From JAKVBH01 sp049800955 (lineage in GTDB: Bacteria > Pseudomonadota > Alphaproteobacteria > Rhodobacterales > Rhodobacteraceae): a stretch of DNA of 64,000 nucleotides. The notes under the pieces were generated by a model. The model was given only the letters and a program-made list of their open reading frames with translations. It did not search any database and was not told the origin of the DNA. Of the stretch, positions 1-7,933 are shown piece after piece. Position numbers and translations under genes: made by a program. The stretch lies in NCBI RefSeq assembly GCF_049800955.1, contig NZ_JBNAGA010000005.1:1-64000 (forward strand), written 5' to 3'. The first letter of the stretch is position 1; every line of letters starts with the position of its first letter.

Positions 1-257
1 ACTTTGGAGACCGCCTCGAGCAATTCCTGATGGGCCTGCTCTTCGCGGGCGGCTTCCGCCTCGGCCCGGCGCAGGGCGCGGCTTTTCTGCTTCTTGCGAA
101 TGAAGCGCGTGTTCCATTTCTCGATATAGGCCGCGCGCGCGGCCTCGCTGGCAAAACTCTTGCGCGCCAGAGCGGCCTCCCGCTTGGCGATGACATGGGG
201 CTGCTCAAGCCCATAGGGATCGTCCTGCGCCTTGCCTTTGGGAGTGTCCTGCGTCAC
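1..257 (-). CDS. N-terminal part of an unidentified charged protein, cut by the left edge
   Basis: The minus strand is open from a GTG at 257 to the left edge, about 85 codons. The visible N-terminus begins VTQDTPKGKAQDDPYGLEQP and runs into a strongly charged, probably helical stretch rich in Arg, Lys, Ala and Glu. It lies back to back with the KpsM-like permease gene, so it may be another capsule-export gene. Roseobacter capsule export (KpsE-like) proteins have charged N-terminal extensions, but no diagnostic motif is visible here. The start is uncertain because no strong Shine-Dalgarno precedes it. The plus-strand open frame over the same bases has biased, non-protein-like composition and was judged a shadow. 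Confidence 0.45.
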   Translation of the reverse strand, partial: MTQDTPKGKAQDDPYGLEQPHVIAKREAALARKSFASEAARAAYIEKWNTRFIRKKQKSRALRRAEAEAAREEQAHQELLEAVSK

Positions 258-316
258 AGTTTTTCTGCTTTTGCCACGAATACCAATGACATAGACTTTA
301 CAAAGCGCCCCGACCG

Positions 317-1162
317 ATGGCCAGCACAAAGGAGGGCCCCGACATCGCACGCACCAGCCCGGCCATTGATGCGCCTTTTGCGGCCCGCAAACGCCGGCCC
401 CTGATCGAAAGCCTGCGCGCGATCACGGCGCTCATCCTGCGCGAGATGTCGACGCGCTACGGGCGCACGCCGGGGGGCTATGTCTGGGCGCTTCTGGAGC
501 CTATCGGCATGATCATCATCCTGGGCTTTGCCTGGTCGCTTGTGGCCAAGACACCCACGCTGGGCACCTCGTTCTTCCTCTTCAAGGCCACCGGTTTCAT
601 GGTGTTGCAGATGGTGCTCATCCCCGCCAATCAGGTGGGCCGGGGGATGCGCTTTTCGCGGGCGCTCTTGTTTTACCCCCGCGTGCGCTGGCTTGACGCG
701 CTTCTGGCGCGCTTTGTGTTGAACACGCTTGTGGTCACCATTGTGAGCGCCATCATCTTCACCGGCATCATCCTATATGAAGAGATCCGCACCGTCCTGG
801 ATTTCGGGCCCATTTTTCTGGCCATGGGGCTGGCGGCGCTGATGGGCTTTTCCGTGGGCGTGTTCAATTGCTACATGTTCCAGCGCATCCCTGTTTGGGA
901 GCAGGTCTGGACAATCACCACGCGGCCCCTGTTCCTGATCTCCGGGGTGATCTTCATCTACGAGGACTTGCCCGATCTGGCCCAGGCTGTGCTCTGGTGG
1001 AACCCCGTGCTGCATCTCACAGGCCTCATCCGGGACGGGTTCTACCCGCTCTATCATCCCAATTACATTTCGTTTGTTTATCTGGGCGTCTGGATCGTGG
1101 CGCCAATGCTCATCGGGCTTTTATTGCTGCGTCAATACAACCGCGATCTGCTCAACATGTGA
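317..1162 (+). CDS. kpsM: Capsular polysaccharide ABC transporter permease (KpsM-like)
   Basis: This 281-residue protein has a basic cytoplasmic N-terminus (residues 1-50) followed by about six hydrophobic segments, the usual plan and length for ABC-2 permeases of the KpsM/Wzm class. The stretch LILREMSTRYGRTPGGYVWA near residues 40-58 is typical of KpsM proteins at the first membrane helix. The product would form the inner-membrane channel that exports capsule or a related polysaccharide, powered by a KpsT ATPase. No ATPase gene is visible, so the partner must lie to the left or elsewhere. The gene is divergent from the truncated gene at the left edge, consistent with a capsule-export locus continuing leftward. 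Confidence 0.85.
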   Translation: MASTKEGPDIARTSPAIDAPFAARKRRPLIESLRAITALILREMSTRYGRTPGGYVWALLEPIGMIIILGFAWSLVAKTPTLGTSFFLFKATGFMVLQMVLIPANQVGRGMRFSRALLFYPRVRWLDALLARFVLNTLVVTIVSAIIFTGIILYEEIRTVLDFGPIFLAMGLAALMGFSVGVFNCYMFQRIPVWEQVWTITTRPLFLISGVIFIYEDLPDLAQAVLWWNPVLHLTGLIRDGFYPLYHPNYISFVYLGVWIVAPMLIGLLLLRQYNRDLLNM

Positions 1163-1187
1163 GACTGTTTCCGCCTAATGCGGGAGT

Positions 1188-1628
1188 TTACGTCCCTGTA
1201 TCCGGGTCAACCGAATTGCGCAGGCGCGTAGTCGAGACATGGGCAGTATAGGGGAAGTAGACGATCTCGACGCCCTTGGGCCCAAGAGCCTCTTCCAGCG
1301 CCACCCATTTGGGATCGCCTTTCCAATCATCCCCCACAAACATGCGATGAAAGCCGATCCGCTCCCATGCCGCGATCTTGTCCATGTCACTTTGCGGCAC
1401 AACCTCATCCACACAGCGCAGCGCCCGCACAATCGCCACCCGATCTGCCTCGGGGATCACCGGCGCGCGGCCTTTGCGCGCCTGCGCAAGCGCATCCGTG
1501 GTCACGCCCACGATCAGGTGGTCACAGGCCTCTCTGGCCCGCTGCAACAAGGTCAGATGCCCAATGTGAAACATGTCATAGACACCGGTGGTGTAGCCGA
1601 TCACACGCGGAGAAAGGGGCTCTGACAT
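1188..1628 (-). CDS. Cytidylyltransferase-like protein (TagD / glycerol-3-phosphate cytidylyltransferase type)
   Basis: This small protein of about 146 residues carries the nucleotidyltransferase HxGH signature (HIGH, residues 21-24) after GYTTGVYDMF, and the C-terminal STTRLR motif matching the ISTT region of TagD-like enzymes. Family knowledge suggests activation of a small phosphorylated alcohol with CTP, typically glycerol-3-phosphate to CDP-glycerol. ATG 1628 is preferred over an upstream in-frame start at 1661 because AGGA sits six bases before it and the family begins close to the HIGH motif. It faces a CDP-glycerol transferase-like gene 96 bp away, which supports a CDP-glycerol role. 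Other CDP-alcohols are possible. Confidence 0.75.
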   Translation of the reverse strand: MSEPLSPRVIGYTTGVYDMFHIGHLTLLQRAREACDHLIVGVTTDALAQARKGRAPVIPEADRVAIVRALRCVDEVVPQSDMDKIAAWERIGFHRMFVGDDWKGDPKWVALEEALGPKGVEIVYFPYTAHVSTTRLRNSVDPDTGT

Positions 1629-1724
1629 GGTCAATCCTGAGGGCTGAAAACGATACGCCATTTACCGCCAGAACATTGCGGAAGACAAGCAACGCCAAGA
1701 TAGCCCCCCCGGCACGGGCTTGCT

Positions 1725-3035
1725 ATGGATAAACCCATGGCCCAGACGCCCCCACCCTCCGCCCCGCCCTGGACAGGCGCGATCCCCATTGCGCGCAGCA
1801 TGGAGCTGATCCGCCGTGCCTTCTGGCGCGCGCAAGGCACCCCCACCCCGCCCAAAGCGCCCGCACACCCCGCCCCGGGCAGCTCCCTGCATGTGGGATT
1901 TGTCGTCTGTAGCCCGGCAAAATGGGGCCTGACATCCCTTGTCAGAACCTTGCAGGCAGATCCTCTCTTTGAGGTTACATTATACCCCATTCTATCAGAT
2001 ACGGATCGCCGCCTACCAGGCAGGCAAAGGCCATCCACCTATACTCGAAAGAGACGGTTTTGGGCACATTTAGAGACAGATATTACTGATCTTTACGACC
2101 CCAGAAGCGACCGTATGTGGCCGCTTGAGAGGCTCGATGCGGATGTTGTTTTCATCCAACAGCCCTGGGGCATGCAAGACCTGCCCCGCCGCCTCGCCCG
2201 CCATACGCGCGTGGCCTACGTGCATTACGGCATGCCCGTCATCTCCAATGACACGATGCAGTTCGGACTGGCCCAGTTTCACCCCTGGCTCTGGCGCTAC
2301 TATGCGCCCACGCGCCTCCATGCGGATATGATTCAGGCAGCACAAGGCTCTAAACCGCCCCATATCTGCATCACTGGCCACCCCAAGTTCGACACCTTCC
2401 TCACGCCGGAACCTCCCCGAAGAGACGTTGAGATCTGGCCCGGTGAGGCCACCCGCAAGCGGGTGATCGTCGCGCCCCACCATGGGCTTGAGCGCGGCTC
2501 TCTCGGGCTGGGCACCTTCGCCTGGTCCGGGCCGACCTTACTGGACGTGGCTCGAAAGCACCCTGAGATCGATTTTCTGCTCCGCCCCCACCCCAATATG
2601 GCGCTTGGCCTCATGCGGTCGAGGATCATGACAGAGGCGCAATGGGAGCACTACAAAGCCCAATGGTCCGCCTTGCCCAATGGGGTCGTCCAGGACGGCG
2701 GCAGCTACTGGGATGTATTCCGCAGCTCCGACGCGCTGATCACCGATAGCGGCTCTTTTCTGGCGGAATACCTGCCCACAGGCGCGCCCCTGATCCGGCT
2801 GGAGCAAAATTGCGCGGCCCCCCTGAATGCCTTTGGTCAAACCCTGGCAGAGGCCTTTTATAAAGTCTCTAATTCAGGGGAATTAGAGACTGTTTTCGAA
2901 AACCTCATCGTGCAGGGCAATGATCCGCTGCGAAACACACGCGCCAAAATTGCCGCACAGCTGACCCCGTTTGAGCGCCCCGCAGCCGAAATGATCATCG
3001 AGGATCTGCGCAGCCTTCTGAAACCACATGGCTAG
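1725..3035 (+). CDS. CDP-glycerol glycerophosphotransferase-like protein
   Basis: This 436-residue protein resembles the GT-B fold of the CDP-glycerol:polyglycerophosphate transferase family. Visible family-like elements are ITGHPKFD in the middle, an RPHPN block, and the C-terminal ITDSGSFLAEYLPTGAPLI, which matches the DSSS..EY..P donor-site region. It would add glycerol-phosphate or similar units to a glycan. The divergent TagD-like gene would supply CDP-glycerol. The first about 50 residues are proline-rich and low-complexity. A second ATG lies four codons in and may be the real start. A 12-bp perfect inverted repeat is embedded in the coding sequence at 2864-2891. Confidence 0.65.
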   Translation: MDKPMAQTPPPSAPPWTGAIPIARSMELIRRAFWRAQGTPTPPKAPAHPAPGSSLHVGFVVCSPAKWGLTSLVRTLQADPLFEVTLYPILSDTDRRLPGRQRPSTYTRKRRFWAHLETDITDLYDPRSDRMWPLERLDADVVFIQQPWGMQDLPRRLARHTRVAYVHYGMPVISNDTMQFGLAQFHPWLWRYYAPTRLHADMIQAAQGSKPPHICITGHPKFDTFLTPEPPRRDVEIWPGEATRKRVIVAPHHGLERGSLGLGTFAWSGPTLLDVARKHPEIDFLLRPHPNMALGLMRSRIMTEAQWEHYKAQWSALPNGVVQDGGSYWDVFRSSDALITDSGSFLAEYLPTGAPLIRLEQNCAAPLNAFGQTLAEAFYKVSNSGELETVFENLIVQGNDPLRNTRAKIAAQLTPFERPAAEMIIEDLRSLLKPHG

Positions 3036-3065
3036 TTTCTTCTGGCCTTAAATACGCTGGGGGTT

Positions 3066-3082
3066 CGGGGGCAACGCCCCCG
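3066..3082. terminator. Hairpin between convergent genes
   Basis: CGGGGGC and GCCCCCG form a perfect 7-bp stem around an AAC triloop in the 70-bp gap between the convergent CDP-glycerol transferase-like gene and rmlB. No U-tract follows on either strand. The position supports a bidirectional terminator role. Confidence 0.45.
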
Positions 3083-3105
3083 AGGCATGACAGAACTCAG
3101 AACGC

Positions 3106-4149
3106 TCAGGCCTTCACACCCAAACGCTCGCCAACGCCCTGACGGTCCTGCAAAGCGCGCCACCAGGCCTCATTGTCGAGATACCATTGCACGGTCTTCT
3201 CCAGCCCCTCTTCCACCGTCACAGAGGGCCGCCAGCCCAATTCCGTGGCAATGCGCGTGGGATCAATGGCATAGCGCGCATCATGGCCAGGACGGTCACG
3301 CACGAAGGTGATCTGATCGGCATAGGAGCCAGACGCCTTGGGCCGCTTGGCATCGAGGATCGCGCAAAGCGTTTTGACCAGCTCAAGATTGCTGCGCTCG
3401 TTCTCGCCGCCGATATTGTAGCTTTCGCCCAAGGCCCCCTTGCTCAGCACGGTCAGCAGCGCATCGGCATGGTCCTCGACATAGAGCCAGTCCCGCACAT
3501 TGGACCCATCGCCATAGATCGGCAGATCCTTGCCTGCCAGCGCATTGAGGATCACAACCGGGATCAGCTTTTCGGGGAAGTGATAGGGGCCGTAATTGTT
3601 GGAGCAATTGCTCAGGACAACGGGCAGGCCGTAGGTATGGAACCAGGCGCGCACCAGATGGTCAGAGGCCGCTTTTGAGGCGGAATAGGGACTGCGCGGG
3701 TCGTACGGCGTTGTTTCGGTGAACTGGCCTTCCGCGCCCAGAGAGCCAAAAACCTCATCTGTCGAGATATGATGAAACCGGAAGCCCTCGGGCTTGCCTT
3801 GTGCGTCCCAATAGGTGCGGGCGGCCTCCAGCATATTGTAGGTGCCCGTGATATTGGTCTCGATGAAATCCCCGGGCCCATCGATGGAGCGATCCACATG
3901 GCTTTCCGCCGCCAGATGCATCACGGCATCGGGGCTGTGTTTGGCAAAAACAGTGTCTATGTCTACCCGATTCCGGATATCGGTCTGCTCGAACGCGTAG
4001 TTGGGGCTGCTTGCGACTGAAGCTATATTTTCAAGGCAGGCCGCATAGGTGAGCGCATCGAGATTGACGACGTGATGGCCCGCGGCAATGGCATGGCGCA
4101 CAACGGCCGAGCCAATAAACCCCGCCCCTCCTGTTACAAGGATTTTCAT
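3106..4149 (-). CDS. rmlB: dTDP-glucose 4,6-dehydratase
   Basis: RmlB converts dTDP-glucose to dTDP-4-keto-6-deoxyglucose, the branch point to dTDP-rhamnose and to dTDP-amino sugars. The 347-residue protein is full length. It shows the Rossmann NAD motif TGGAGFIG at residues 6-13, the catalytic STDE (Thr130, Asp131, Glu132) and YSASK (Tyr155, Lys159), all characteristic of this extended short-chain dehydrogenase. It lies six bases downstream of rmlC, so the two are almost certainly co-transcribed. Its product could feed both rmlC/rmlD and the DegT aminotransferase encoded further right. Confidence 0.97.
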   Translation of the reverse strand: MKILVTGGAGFIGSAVVRHAIAAGHHVVNLDALTYAACLENIASVASSPNYAFEQTDIRNRVDIDTVFAKHSPDAVMHLAAESHVDRSIDGPGDFIETNITGTYNMLEAARTYWDAQGKPEGFRFHHISTDEVFGSLGAEGQFTETTPYDPRSPYSASKAASDHLVRAWFHTYGLPVVLSNCSNNYGPYHFPEKLIPVVILNALAGKDLPIYGDGSNVRDWLYVEDHADALLTVLSKGALGESYNIGGENERSNLELVKTLCAILDAKRPKASGSYADQITFVRDRPGHDARYAIDPTRIATELGWRPSVTVEEGLEKTVQWYLDNEAWWRALQDRQGVGERLGVKA

Positions 4150-4155
4150 CGGTTC

Positions 4156-4716
4156 TTATCCTTCCCAGACAAAGGGGCTGTCAAATTCGGAAAATGGCAC
4201 GGCATCCGCGTCTTTCTCGGACAGCAATGGCTCTTCGCCATCAAGCCCCCAATCGATATCGAGCGAGTTCCACATCACGGCCCCTTCGCATTCGGGCGCG
4301 TAGAAGTCAGTGCATTTATAAAGGATTTCCGTGTCAAAGCGGCGCGTCACAAAGCCATGCAGAAACCCTGGCGGGATCCAAAGCTGGCGCGCATTCTCAA
4401 AGGACAATTCATAGCCCACCCAGCGGCCGTATGTCGGGGAGCCTTTGCGGATATCCACGGCCACGTCAAAAAGCGAGCCACGCCCACAGCGCACGAGCTT
4501 GCCCTGCGCATGGGGCGGTGCCTGAAAGTGCAGCCCGCGCACGGTATGGGCCCCGTGTGAGAGCGAGTAATTGTCCTGAACAAAATCCGGCAGGTGAACG
4601 CCTGCCGCTTCCAGGGTCCGCCGGTTCCAGCTTTCGGTAAAAAAGCCCCGTCCATCGCCAAACCGTCTTGGCGTCATCAGCAACAAGCCAGGGATTGGGG
4701 TTTGCTCAATCTTCAT
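4156..4716 (-). CDS. rmlC: dTDP-4-dehydrorhamnose 3,5-epimerase
   Basis: RmlC performs the double epimerisation that leads to dTDP-L-rhamnose. The 186-residue cupin matches the family length and shows the RGLHFQ segment with the catalytic His63 and the base-stabilising Lys73, then the WIPPGFLHGF strand and the Tyr133 region. ATG 4716 is chosen over an upstream GTG at 4731 because GAGAA lies about seven bases before it and the protein then begins MKIEQTPIPGL as expected. It is first in the rmlC-rmlB unit. A TTGACA-containing promoter with an internal palindrome lies upstream at 4765-4793. Confidence 0.96.
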   Translation of the reverse strand: MKIEQTPIPGLLLMTPRRFGDGRGFFTESWNRRTLEAAGVHLPDFVQDNYSLSHGAHTVRGLHFQAPPHAQGKLVRCGRGSLFDVAVDIRKGSPTYGRWVGYELSFENARQLWIPPGFLHGFVTRRFDTEILYKCTDFYAPECEGAVMWNSLDIDWGLDGEEPLLSEKDADAVPFSEFDSPFVWEG

Positions 4717-5011
4717 CACAGGTTCTCGCACTCTCTCACAACACGGCCATAGCTCTGGCGGCTTCTTAATGGCGCATGCGCCCGGTTTGTCAATTTACCC
4801 CGCCGTTTAAGCAGGCTTAAAGCGCAAGTGGGTCTGATTTCGTGGCAATTGCGGGGCATTTTGACCGCAGGCCCGCGGCTCAAACCTTGAAAGATCATGA
4901 ACGCCCCGCTCGGTGGCTTTGCGATCCCGCAAGGTTCGCCCTGTTAAGGCTGGCGCAACCGGGGCGCTGTGCCGGCGCCACGATACTCGATGCATCATTC
5001 CGGAGAGCCCC
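4717..5011. other. Divergent intergenic region between rmlC and the DUF2793 gene
   Basis: These 295 bp separate divergent genes and hold no convincing protein. They contain the candidate rmlCB promoter, the palindrome at 4771-4782, and a second short inverted repeat, TTTAAG-CAGG-CTTAAA, at 4806-4821. No clear promoter for the rightward gene was recognised, only GGAG just before its ATG. Confidence 0.5.
4765..4793 (-). promoter_or_regulatory. Candidate rmlCB promoter with an operator-like palindrome in its spacer
   Basis: On the minus strand a perfect -35 hexamer TTGACA (4793-4788) is followed by a 17-bp spacer and a weak -10, ATTAAG (4770-4765). A perfect 12-bp palindrome GGCGCATGCGCC (4771-4782) fills most of the spacer, a usual place for a repressor site. 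The rmlC start lies about 50 bases downstream. The weak -10 limits confidence. Confidence 0.4.
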
Positions 5012-5980
5012 ATGTCTGATCTTTCGCCAAATCTGTCCCTGCCCTACCTGCTGCCCTCTCAGGCTCAAAAGCACGTCACCCATAACGAGGCCTTGCGCCA
5101 ATTGGATGCCCTCGCGCAACTGACCCTTCAGGCCATTGATGCCAACGCGCCTCCGGCAACGCCGCAGGATGGTGAGGTTCATGCCCTGGGCAGCGCGCCC
5201 ACAGGCGCATGGGCCGGGCAGGCGGGCCGGCTGGCCGTCTTCAGTGATGCCGCATGGCTCTTCGTGGAGCCTCAGGATGGCTGGCGCGCCTGGGACATGG
5301 GGGCAGGGGCCTTGCGGGTCTATAGCGGCGGCATGTGGCTTCCTGTGGCGCCTGAGCTGCAGAACCTGCCCGGCGTAGGCATCGGGGCCAGCTCAGACGC
5401 CACAAACCGCCTCTCGGTGGCTTCTGATGCGGCCCTTTTCACCCATGCAGGCAGCGATCATCGCCTGACCATCAACAAGGCCAGCAGCACAGACACCGCC
5501 TCCATGGTCTTCCAGTCAGGCTTCTCGGGGCGCGCGGAAATGGGGCTTGCGGGCAGTGAAGATTTCAATATCCGGGTCAGCGCTGACGGCTCCAGCTTTA
5601 CAGATGCCGTCTCCGCCCGGCGGAGCGATGGGGCTGTCCGCGTGCCTTGCCTGTATTCGGGAATGGTCGATATTGCTGACGATACCGTAGGCTCCATCAC
5701 CACTCCGAGCGCGGGCGGGATGATCGTCCTCAACATCGTGGATCCGAATTTCCCTCAAGCGGCTCATAGCGGGATTTTCTCCTATGACACCGGCGGATCT
5801 CTCCTCTTGCAGACAATGGCTTCGGGCACACGGATGGACAATCTTGGGGACACAGCCCTCACCGGAACCAGCGGCGCGGCAGATCGCTCGAGCCTCGCCG
5901 TGGCCACAGGCGCCTTGCTTCTGGAAAACCGCACAGGCAGCACGCGGCGCTACGCCTACAGCTTCCTCAACACCTACTGA
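5012..5980 (+). CDS. DUF2793 domain protein, phage/GTA-spike-like
   Basis: The first about 150 residues match the DUF2793 module common in Rhodobacteraceae: SPNLSLPYLLPSQAQKHVTH, an NEALRQLDAL segment, and a beta-rich region with GWRAWDMGAGALRVYSGGMW. The remainder (residues about 150-322) is Gly/Ser/Thr-rich and beta-structured, like phage or gene-transfer-agent fibre proteins. From memory, DUF2793 occurs in or near the capsule-binding head spikes of the Rhodobacter GTA. ATG 5012 is preferred over upstream in-frame starts because GGAG precedes it and the family begins here. The gene sits between rmlC and rmlD and overlaps the end of convergent rmlD by 7 bp. A surface or polysaccharide-binding role is inference. 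Confidence 0.7.
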   Translation: MSDLSPNLSLPYLLPSQAQKHVTHNEALRQLDALAQLTLQAIDANAPPATPQDGEVHALGSAPTGAWAGQAGRLAVFSDAAWLFVEPQDGWRAWDMGAGALRVYSGGMWLPVAPELQNLPGVGIGASSDATNRLSVASDAALFTHAGSDHRLTINKASSTDTASMVFQSGFSGRAEMGLAGSEDFNIRVSADGSSFTDAVSARRSDGAVRVPCLYSGMVDIADDTVGSITTPSAGGMIVLNIVDPNFPQAAHSGIFSYDTGGSLLLQTMASGTRMDNLGDTALTGTSGAADRSSLAVATGALLLENRTGSTRRYAYSFLNTY

Positions 5981-6822
5981 GCCGCACCCAGATCCGCCAA
6001 CACAGCGGCGAGCCCCGCGCGCCAATCGGGCGGGGCAATACCAAAGGCAGCGTGCAAGGCGGCCCCATCCAGCCGCGAATTGAGCGGGCGCTTGGCGGGC
6101 GTCGGATAGTCACTTGAGGGAATATCCGTCACAGTGACAGACCGCCCGGCCTGGGCAAATGTTTCGCGCGCGAAATCCGCCCAGCTCACAGCGGGCGCGC
6201 CGCCGTAGTGAAATATGCCACCGGGCTGGCCCTCGGTCATGGCACGCGCCATGGCAATCAAGGTTGCCGCAATATCAGCAGCCGGCGTCGGGCCTCCAAT
6301 CTGATCCCCAACAACAGTGAGATGATCGCGGGTTTCCGCCAGACGCAACATGGTCTTCACGAAGTTGGCCCCATGGGCCGAGAAAACCCAGGAGGTTCGC
6401 AGGATAGCATGGGCGCCACCCGCCGTCTGGACAGCCTCTTCGCCCACCAGCTTGCTCCGCCCATAGGCCCCCAGAGGCGCCACCGGATCTCCTTCGCGCC
6501 ACGGCGCAGTGCCTGTGCCATCAAAGACATAATCAGTCGAGATATGCAGGAAGGGGATCGTCAGATCACGGCAGGCCTCCGCCATAGCGCCCGGACTTCT
6601 GCCATTGATACATGTGGCGAGGTCTTCCTCCTCTTCCGCCCGATCCACAGCCGTATACGCCGCTGCATTGATAACAACCTGCGGCCGGCGATGGGCAATT
6701 GCAGCGGCGCAAGCTGTTGGATCACTCAGATCCGCCTCATCCCGACCAAGCGCTGTCACACGCGCCTGTCGTTGCAACTCTGTGGCCACCTGACCCGTCT
6801 TGCCGAATACAAGGATATCCAT
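5974..6822 (-). CDS. rmlD: dTDP-4-dehydrorhamnose reductase
   Basis: RmlD reduces dTDP-4-keto-L-rhamnose to dTDP-L-rhamnose, the last step of the pathway. The 282-residue protein shows the nucleotide-binding start MDILVFGKTGQV, the STDYVFDG motif at 95-102, and catalytic YGRSK (Tyr120, Lys124). ATG 6822 has AGAGGG five bases upstream and gives the expected N-terminus; a longer frame to 6867 adds unrelated residues. It is on the same strand as rmlC-rmlB but separated from them by the oppositely oriented DUF2793 gene, so it is not in one transcript with them unless read-through occurs. Confidence 0.96.
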   Translation of the reverse strand: MDILVFGKTGQVATELQRQARVTALGRDEADLSDPTACAAAIAHRRPQVVINAAAYTAVDRAEEEEDLATCINGRSPGAMAEACRDLTIPFLHISTDYVFDGTGTAPWREGDPVAPLGAYGRSKLVGEEAVQTAGGAHAILRTSWVFSAHGANFVKTMLRLAETRDHLTVVGDQIGGPTPAADIAATLIAMARAMTEGQPGGIFHYGGAPAVSWADFARETFAQAGRSVTVTDIPSSDYPTPAKRPLNSRLDGAALHAAFGIAPPDWRAGLAAVLADLGAAQ

Positions 6823-6955
6823 CTGTGCCCTCTTTACGTCTCTGCGCCTGCAGGGGCGCTCTAGCAAAGGGGCAGGGGGAAGTCACCCGGCTCTCTGCGC
6901 GCCCCGGCCTCGCTGCGTTTCGCGCGCGAAACATGTTGAAGGCACTAAAGCGCCG

Positions 6956-7921
6956 CTAGCCCTCCCGTGCGGCCAGCCAGAGCTTGAGATCGGCAACCAG
7001 CGCCGCATCGACGCCCAAAAGCCGCACCTCCCCTGTCTTGGCGGAGTATTTGAGCGAGACACCGGCCTGCGCAGGCGGGGTTGTCTCGGGTATTTTGGGC
7101 TTGATTAGAGACTGTCTAAGCACATCCTGCTCCGCTTCAGCAGATGCAGGAGAGGCCGCCTGCAAGGCGCTGGTGATCTGCGCGGGCAGGGCAGCATCCT
7201 CGGACAGGGCCTTGGCCAGACCCAGGCCAAGACGCTCCCCAATGGATGTCGGGAATTGCAAGACACCATCCAGCGCCTGCACCAGAGAGACAAAACTGCG
7301 AATTTTCGATTTCTTGGGCCGACTTGCGCTGGAATAGAGACTGTTTAAGGCTGCGCTGAGATCAGGATAGACGCCTTCCTCAACGGCCCGCAGGGCAATG
7401 CGCGCGCGCTCGAAATAACTCAGGCCCACACGGATCTCGTTTTCCTCGACCATGGCGCAATAGGCCTCAGCTGCCTCGCCGGGGCGGGTGATCCGCGCCT
7501 CGATCGTGCCAAACCGGGCCGCGCCTGTTTCTTCAAACAGATGGCGCAGGGCCATGAGGCGACGCCATCCTGCGATCAGCCCGTAGCGTCCTTCCCCCAG
7601 TGACACCACTTCGATGGGCGTCTGCTGACCACGGGCCTGCAAGGAGGCGATCAGCGCCGCCTGATCTTCATCGCTGACATCCATCCGGTCGCGCACGAGG
7701 TGGTGGGCCTCGATGGCGTCCAGCGGCAGGGTCTCGATAAACCGCCCCTCAGCCCGGGCGCGCGCCATTTCATCCGAGAGGGTCTGCAATGCCGCAGAAG
7801 AGGCGGCTTCACCCGCCACCTGCGCGATAGGTGGCATGGACAGCGGCCCCCCCTTGGGCGCCGGACTTTCACTCTCAAGGTAGTCTGGGCGGGGCGGGGT
7901 CAGGCGTTTGCGTCGGGCCAT
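6956..7921 (-). CDS. parB: ParB-family plasmid partition protein
   Basis: This 321-residue protein has the ParB/Srx-like module in its first half: LPLDAIEAHHLVRDR, then the GQQTPIEVV box and YGLIAGWRRLMAL, corresponding to the conserved GxRR segment. A helix-turn-helix-like middle region and a variable C-terminus follow. It should bind parS-like centromere sites and work with ParA in segregation. It begins 12 bp after parA, giving a parA-parB operon divergent from repA. That arrangement, with a single initiator instead of a repABC operon, is the RepA-type organisation of roseobacter plasmids. Confidence 0.88.
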   Translation of the reverse strand: MARRKRLTPPRPDYLESESPAPKGGPLSMPPIAQVAGEAASSAALQTLSDEMARARAEGRFIETLPLDAIEAHHLVRDRMDVSDEDQAALIASLQARGQQTPIEVVSLGEGRYGLIAGWRRLMALRHLFEETGAARFGTIEARITRPGEAAEAYCAMVEENEIRVGLSYFERARIALRAVEEGVYPDLSAALNSLYSSASRPKKSKIRSFVSLVQALDGVLQFPTSIGERLGLGLAKALSEDAALPAQITSALQAASPASAEAEQDVLRQSLIKPKIPETTPPAQAGVSLKYSAKTGEVRLLGVDAALVADLKLWLAAREG

Positions 7922-7933
7922 ATCACTTTCTCC

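Noticed and set aside
30..404. Plus-strand open frame at the left edge
   Set aside because: It overlaps the kpsM start and has shadow-like composition; the minus frame over the same bases looks more like a protein.
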